This document shows positions 60,165 to 64,000 of a DNA stretch of 64,000 nt, one piece after another. Position numbers and translations under genes: made by a program. The stretch comes from Kitasatospora aureofaciens (GTDB taxonomy: Bacteria; Actinomycetota; Actinomycetes; Streptomycetales; Streptomycetaceae). The stretch spans positions 53,636 to 117,635 of the forward strand of contig NZ_JAHTKP010000023.1 of NCBI RefSeq assembly GCF_019192735.1, read 5' to 3'. Positions within the stretch are counted from its first letter, which is position 1. Each line of letters begins with the position of its first letter. The notes under the pieces were generated by a model. The model ran no database searches, had not been told where the DNA came from, and was given only the letters and a program-made list of their open reading frames with translations.

Positions 60165-60947
60165 GTGCAGCACAGTGAAGAGCATCCGCTCTCGGGCGGG
60201 AACGTCAGCGACGGCGTCGTCCGAGTCGGGGACACCGTCCGTCGTCCCGCCGGGCCATGGACTCCCGCAGTACATGCGCTGCTCGCGCATCTGCACGCGG
60301 TGGGCTTCCGGGCCGCTCCTCGCCCTCTCGGCATCGATGACCAGGGGCGCGAGGTGCTGACCTTCATGCCGGGCCAGGTGGTCTGGCCCGACCGGTTCTC
60401 CCTGCTGGAGCCCGCAGAACGGCTGGCCCGCGTCGCGCGCCTGATCCGGGACTTCCATGATGCTGTGCGGGACTTCACACCCCCGCCCGACGCCTGCTGG
60501 CAGGTGCTGATGCCGGCGGACGAGAGCGACATCATCGCCCATCACGACCTCGCCCCGTGGAACCTCGTGGCCGGCGACGGCGACCAGTGGGCCTTCATCG
60601 ACTGGGACACGGCTGCCCCCGGCTCCCGCCTGTGGGACGTCGCCTATGCCCTGCACGGCTTCGTCCCGCTGTCCGCGGATCCCGACTGGCAGCGCACCGA
60701 TGCCGAAGACCGGCTACGGGTCTTCGCCGACGCCTACGGGCTCGATGAGACCGAACGACGCCGGCTGGTCCCGCTGCTGGGGCGCCGCACCCGGGCCATG
60801 CACGACTTCCTGCGAGATCAAGCCGGGCGCGGCGCCCAGCCCTGGGCAACCCTGTGGGCAGAAGGCCACGGCGACACCTGGCGAAGCGACACCGACTACA
60901 TCGAGCAGCGTCAAGAACGGTGGGCGCGCGCCCTGCTCGACGGCTGA
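60165..60947 (+). CDS. aminoglycoside phosphotransferase (APH) family protein
   Basis: A 260-residue kinase of the APH/choline kinase fold. The catalytic loop I-A-H-H-D-L-A-P-W-N-L-V (His-x-Asp-x4-Asn) and the metal-binding F-I-D-W-D-T-A-A-P-G-S are intact, followed by W-D-V-A-Y-A-L. The N-terminal lobe is short (G-G-N-V-S-D-G-V-V-R-V-G-D-T-V-R), as in many actinobacterial members. The substrate is unknown; such proteins act on antibiotics, sugars or small alcohols. It starts at GTG 60165. Confidence 0.8.
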   Translation: MQHSEEHPLSGGNVSDGVVRVGDTVRRPAGPWTPAVHALLAHLHAVGFRAAPRPLGIDDQGREVLTFMPGQVVWPDRFSLLEPAERLARVARLIRDFHDAVRDFTPPPDACWQVLMPADESDIIAHHDLAPWNLVAGDGDQWAFIDWDTAAPGSRLWDVAYALHGFVPLSADPDWQRTDAEDRLRVFADAYGLDETERRRLVPLLGRRTRAMHDFLRDQAGRGAQPWATLWAEGHGDTWRSDTDYIEQRQERWARALLDG

Positions 60948-60963
60948 CGCAGAGCCGGCCATA

Positions 60964-61560
60964 TCACCGCCCGCCGGACGAGGGCTGGCCCGGTGTCGGG
61001 ATCGGTGCACCTGGGCAGGATCCCTCGGTCGCGACACCCTTGACGAGGAAGTCCACGCCCTTGGCGGCGCACGGCAGGTGCACCAGCGAGGAGTGCACGT
61101 CGTTCTGCACGGTGAGCAACGCGCCGCCGATCGTGTCGCGCATCTGCTTCGCCCACGGCATCGGGGTGTTGGTCTCAAAGGCGTGGCCCGACAGTTGCAG
61201 CGCGCTGGACCCCTTCTCCAGGTGCGCGGGCTGCGCCCGCAACGGCCAGTCCAGGCACAGATCCGAACTGGCGTGCATGGCGCCGACCGGATAGCGCGCG
61301 CGGAGTTGTTGCGCGTGCTCCCAACCGGCCTCGAAGTCCCGTTGGGCCGGCGAATCGTTGCACCGCACGGCCCTGAGCACGAAGTTGATCTCGCCGTCCT
61401 GGTATCCGCTGTCGAAGCCGTTGGTGTCCACCAAATACCCAGTGGCCGTCGGTGGCTGCGATGACTGAGGCGCCCCACCCTCCCGCACCGCGTCGAACGC
61501 CTGCGACCCTGCCGCCGCAGTGTGTCGGCCTCGCCCCAGTCGCGTAACAGCTCCCCGGCG
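60964..61560 (-). pseudogene. C-terminal remnant of an S33 (tripeptidyl aminopeptidase-like) peptidase
   Basis: About 200 residues match the C-terminal part of secreted alpha/beta-hydrolase peptidases of the SlpD/TAP type: V-R-C-N-D, the helical region before P-C/L-x-W-P, and the C-terminal TAP-like domain (ALQLSGHAFETNTPMPWAKQ, VHSSLVHLPCAAKGVDFLVK). The part with the catalytic Ser (GxSxG) is absent, and the usual acidic motif G-E-L-D-P-V-T-P reads G-H-A-F-E-T-N-T-P. It is a dead fragment. Confidence 0.6.
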
Positions 61561-61630
61561 ATCACGCGTCAGCCCCCTCCCGCCGGGCGTGACCGGAAAG
61601 GTATTGCCGGGCTGTGGCGGCTTCGGATCC

Positions 61631-62350
61631 TCAGGGTGCGGGTGTGAGTGAAGCCAGCGCGGTGGGCCGCACCGCGCCGGCGGCGGCCGAGCCGAGCAGC
61701 AGGCCGGCCAGGTCATGGGGCAGCGCCTGCTCACCGGTCGGAGCCGCCGCTGTGATGCGGTCCAGCCGGAAGCCCCGACCGGCCCGCCGTGTGCGGCACC
61801 AGGCGATGAGGTACCACCTGCCGTCCGCGGTCAGCAGTCCGGCCGGTTCCACGACGCGGTCGCTCTCCCGCCCTGCCGCGTCGACGTAGGACAGGTGCAG
61901 CACCGTGCTGTCGGTGAGGGCCTGTTCCACGGCGGCCCGGACCGACTCCGCGGTCCGGGCCGGCAGCGTGACAATCCGTGCGGCGAGGTCCTGGGCCGCG
62001 ACCGAGGCGGGACCGGTCATCGAGGCCGCGATCTTCTGGGCTGCTGTGCGGGCCGCACCGGCGTAGGGGGCCGAGGCATCGGCCATGGCGAGCGCGGCGA
62101 CCAACGCCGAGGCTTCGTCGGCGGTGAAGCGGATCGGGGGGAGGGTCATCGCCGGGTCGATCGACCAGCCCCCGCCCCGCCCGGGTGTGGTGCGCACCGG
62201 GACACCGGCCTCCATCAGAGCCTGGAGGTCACGCTGCACCGTGCGCGTGCTGACCTCGAACCGCGTGGCGAGCGCCGCGACCGTCAACGGCCGCGGCGCC
62301 GCCGCGCGCAACTCTTCCACCAGTGCATAGAGCCGAGGAGTGCGGTTCAT
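61631..62350 (-). CDS. YafY-type WYL-domain transcriptional regulator
   Basis: A 239-residue regulator. Residues 1-60 form a winged helix-turn-helix (RLYALVEELRAAAPRPLTVA, ALATRFEVSTRTVQRDLQAL); the WYL domain follows at about 130-210 (GLLTADGRWYLIAWCRTRRA), with W-Y-L intact and R-G-F-R-L-D-R-I. It responds to an unknown ligand. The ATG at 62350 lies 16 bases after the stop of the hydrolase gene, so the two form an operon in which the regulator probably controls the pair. Confidence 0.85.
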   Translation of the reverse strand: MNRTPRLYALVEELRAAAPRPLTVAALATRFEVSTRTVQRDLQALMEAGVPVRTTPGRGGGWSIDPAMTLPPIRFTADEASALVAALAMADASAPYAGAARTAAQKIAASMTGPASVAAQDLAARIVTLPARTAESVRAAVEQALTDSTVLHLSYVDAAGRESDRVVEPAGLLTADGRWYLIAWCRTRRAGRGFRLDRITAAAPTGEQALPHDLAGLLLGSAAAGAVRPTALASLTPAP

Positions 62351-62366
62351 GAGGCTGACGCTACCG

Positions 62367-63299
62367 TCACGCGGTGGCCAGGAAGTCCCGCTCACGCTGC
62401 AGTTCCCGCTCGGTGATGGTCAACGGGAACAGGGTGAATCCGTGCATCGCGCCGGCGACGACGCCGAGTTGCACGGGCGCCCCTGCCGCCTGCCACCGCT
62501 GGGCCAGGAAGAGCGAGTCGTCCAGCAGCGGATCCTCCGTACCGACGACGATCCGGGCGGGCGGCAGGCCGGCCAGGTCGGCGAACAGCGGCGAGACCTC
62601 CGGGTCGCGGCGCTGCTCCGCCCCCATCCCCGGCGTGAAGAGTTCGTAGCTGCCCCGCACTGAGTCGGTGTTGCTCAGCAGCCGCTTGGAGCCGAACGAC
62701 CGCTGACTCGGTGTCATCGACAGGTCGTACGGGCCGAAGAGCAGGTGGGCCGCCCGGAACGCGCCGGTGATGCCGTGCCGGTCGCGAAGGCGCAGCAGTG
62801 TCAGGACACTCAGGTGGGCGCCGGCCGATTCGCCACCGATCAGCAGCCGTTGGGTGCCGAACTCGGCCGCGGCGTGGTCCACCAGCCACCGGGCGGCCGC
62901 TTCGCAGTCGTCGGGTCCGGCGGGGAACGGGTGCTCCGGCGCCAGGCGGTACTCCACGCTCACCACGGCCAGCCGTGCCTGCACGGCAAGCCGCCACAGC
63001 CTCTCGTCCTGCCCGTCTGCCGAGCCGAACGCCCAGCCACCGCCGTGGATGTGCAGGTACACGCCGTCGGCGTGATCCGGCACGAACGCCCGGACCTTCA
63101 CCCCGCCCGCAACGACGCGGTCCTGGCCCTGCGGCAGTCTCACCGGCGGCGTGTCGCCACCGAGCCGGCTGCGCCGCAGGAGCGCCAGCACGGTCGCATC
63201 CGGCGCTTGCCCGCGAGGTGGACGGCTCGCGGCAGCGGCCTCGAACTGCTCGTTGAATGCCAGGGTCTCGGCGAGGCAGTCCTCGTCTGTCATCGTCAT
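62367..63299 (-). CDS. alpha/beta hydrolase (hormone-sensitive lipase family)
   Basis: A 310-residue esterase. The oxyanion motif H-G-G-G-W is followed by the nucleophile G-E-S-A-G, the acid in G-T-E-D-P-L-L-D-D and the base in G-A-M-H-G-F, a complete HSL-family set. Members hydrolyse short-chain esters. It has no signal peptide and is cytosolic. It is co-transcribed with the WYL regulator. Confidence 0.85.
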   Translation of the reverse strand: MTMTDEDCLAETLAFNEQFEAAAASRPPRGQAPDATVLALLRRSRLGGDTPPVRLPQGQDRVVAGGVKVRAFVPDHADGVYLHIHGGGWAFGSADGQDERLWRLAVQARLAVVSVEYRLAPEHPFPAGPDDCEAAARWLVDHAAAEFGTQRLLIGGESAGAHLSVLTLLRLRDRHGITGAFRAAHLLFGPYDLSMTPSQRSFGSKRLLSNTDSVRGSYELFTPGMGAEQRRDPEVSPLFADLAGLPPARIVVGTEDPLLDDSLFLAQRWQAAGAPVQLGVVAGAMHGFTLFPLTITERELQRERDFLATA

Positions 63300-63352
63300 G
63301 CGTCGACAGTCGCAGCTGTCCGCGACAACACCCTGTCACCCTTTCCCGGTGA

Positions 63353-63873
63353 ACTGCGTCACAGCTCCCTGTCGCGCCACCTGCTCCCCGACATCCTGGC
63401 CGCCCAACGCCCTGTGGACCGGACGCCACGCCCTCCACCGGGGACGACCGCAGCAAGGCCGAGCTCGCACTCCCGCCGAAGGACGCCTACCAGAAGCTGG
63501 TCCGCGAACACCTCGCCAACCCCGGGCCGCTTGTCCTGGACTTCGAGTCGCTCTACCTCAAGGGCCAACAGGACGTGGCGCAGCGCCATTTCGAGAAGCT
63601 GTCGACGCTGCTGGAGTGGACGCACGAAGCGGCGCCGGGCAAGGCCGTCGGCTTCTACGGCGTTCTGGGCAACACCAGCCCGGAGTACTACCCGCCGGCC
63701 CGCACACTGGCTCAGCACGAGGACGCCTTCTTCCCCACCCTCTACACCTTCTCCCCGGACCGCGCGCGCTGGCAGCAGACCCTGAACAAGGACATCGCCG
63801 AGGCCCAGCAGATCGACCCGGCCAAGCCGGTGTACCCCTTCCTGTGGCCGCAGTACGACGAGAACACCCCGAC
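63353..63873 (+). pseudogene. fragment of a hyaluronidase-like glycoside hydrolase, cut by IS3
   Basis: The frame translates to a coherent domain (LVLDFESLYLKGQQDVAQRH, GKAVGFYGVLGNTSPEYYPP, YPFLWPQYDENTP) of the type seen in secreted hyaluronidase-like glycoside hydrolases. There is no start codon in the open part, so the 5' end is lost, and the 3' end runs into the IS3 left end at about 63,874. The family assignment is tentative. Confidence 0.4.
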
Positions 63874-64000
63874 TGAAGTTCCCCCACTGAACTGGACAGC
63901 CTGATACTGGGACGTTGAGTCCCGGAGGAAGCAGTCCTGATAGTGAGCGGTAAGAGCAACATGAGCAAGCGGTACACGGCCGAGTTCAAGCGGGACGCGA
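63874..64000. mobile_element. left end of an IS3-family element
   Basis: The terminus TGAAGTTCCCCCACTGAACTGG resembles the inverted repeat of Streptomyces IS3-family elements and is followed about 87 bases later by an orfA-like start. The element runs off the right edge. Confidence 0.6.
63961..64000 (+). CDS. IS3-type transposase OrfA, first codons only
   Basis: The frame begins M-S-K-R-Y-T-A-E-F-K-R-D-A, the standard start of IS3-family OrfA helix-turn-helix proteins. Only 13 codons lie in the window. Confidence 0.7.
   Translation, partial: MSKRYTAEFKRDA

Overview
The window is high-GC actinobacterial chromosome, most likely Streptomyces or Kitasatospora. Grounds: strong G/C third-position bias, GTG and TTG starts behind GGAGG boxes, a WhiJ-type helix-turn-helix/DUF397 locus with an anti-sigma-like ATPase, a mycothiol-dependent maleylpyruvate isomerase homologue, and many secreted hydrolases and lipoproteins. 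No rRNA, convincing tRNA or CRISPR array was seen.

Layout. (1) 1-17.4 kb is ordinary accessory chromosome: an MFS fragment, a lipoprotein, an HMA copper chaperone, a TetR/membrane-protein pair with visible operators, a sialidase-like beta-propeller protein and an S53 sedolisin, a TetR regulator beside an SdsA1-type alkylsulfatase, a LysR/EamA pair, a Vgb-like propeller protein, and an FAD amine oxidase followed by a GCS2 ligase. (2) 17.4-30.3 kb is a scarred, mobile-element-rich stretch. It holds the WhiJ/DUF397 locus, a tyrosine-recombinase trio whose integrase carries two frameshifts, and a 1.6-kb segment bounded by a perfect 26-bp inverted repeat that encloses two divergent kinase-like genes, one of them a degenerate adenylate kinase. 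Further on are a methyltransferase cut by an integrase fragment and a protease cut by a second DUF397 copy. (3) 30.4-32.9 kb carries a TetR regulator divergent from a papain-like protein, then an IS66 remnant. (4) 32,965-57,420 is a 14-gene biosynthetic operon on the minus strand, transcribed from 57.4 kb toward 33 kb. (5) 57.8-64 kb holds a deleted IS4 element, a propeller protein, a phosphotransferase, gene remnants, a hydrolase/WYL-regulator pair and the left end of an IS3 element.

The operon is a hybrid NRPS/PKS pathway. In transcription order it encodes a free carrier protein; C-A-T (binding-pocket code like Thr); C-A-T (code like Gly); KS-AT-ACP (malonyl-type AT, no reductive domains); a MupA/Atu3671-type luciferase-like monooxygenase; C-T-E-like with no A domain; an MFS exporter; a BtrH-like papain-fold protein; an SDR; an FkbH glyceryl-transferase; its ACP; a MaoC-SDR fusion; a type II thioesterase; and A-T-C (code like Val). 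Most junctions are ATGA or GTGA overlaps. No thioesterase domain ends the line, so the terminal C domain or the BtrH-like protein may release the product. FkbH, the ACP and the two reductase/dehydratase proteins suggest a C3 unit from glycolysis. I do not recognise a known product. This operon is the best candidate here for an undescribed system; the inverted-repeat kinase segment is the second.
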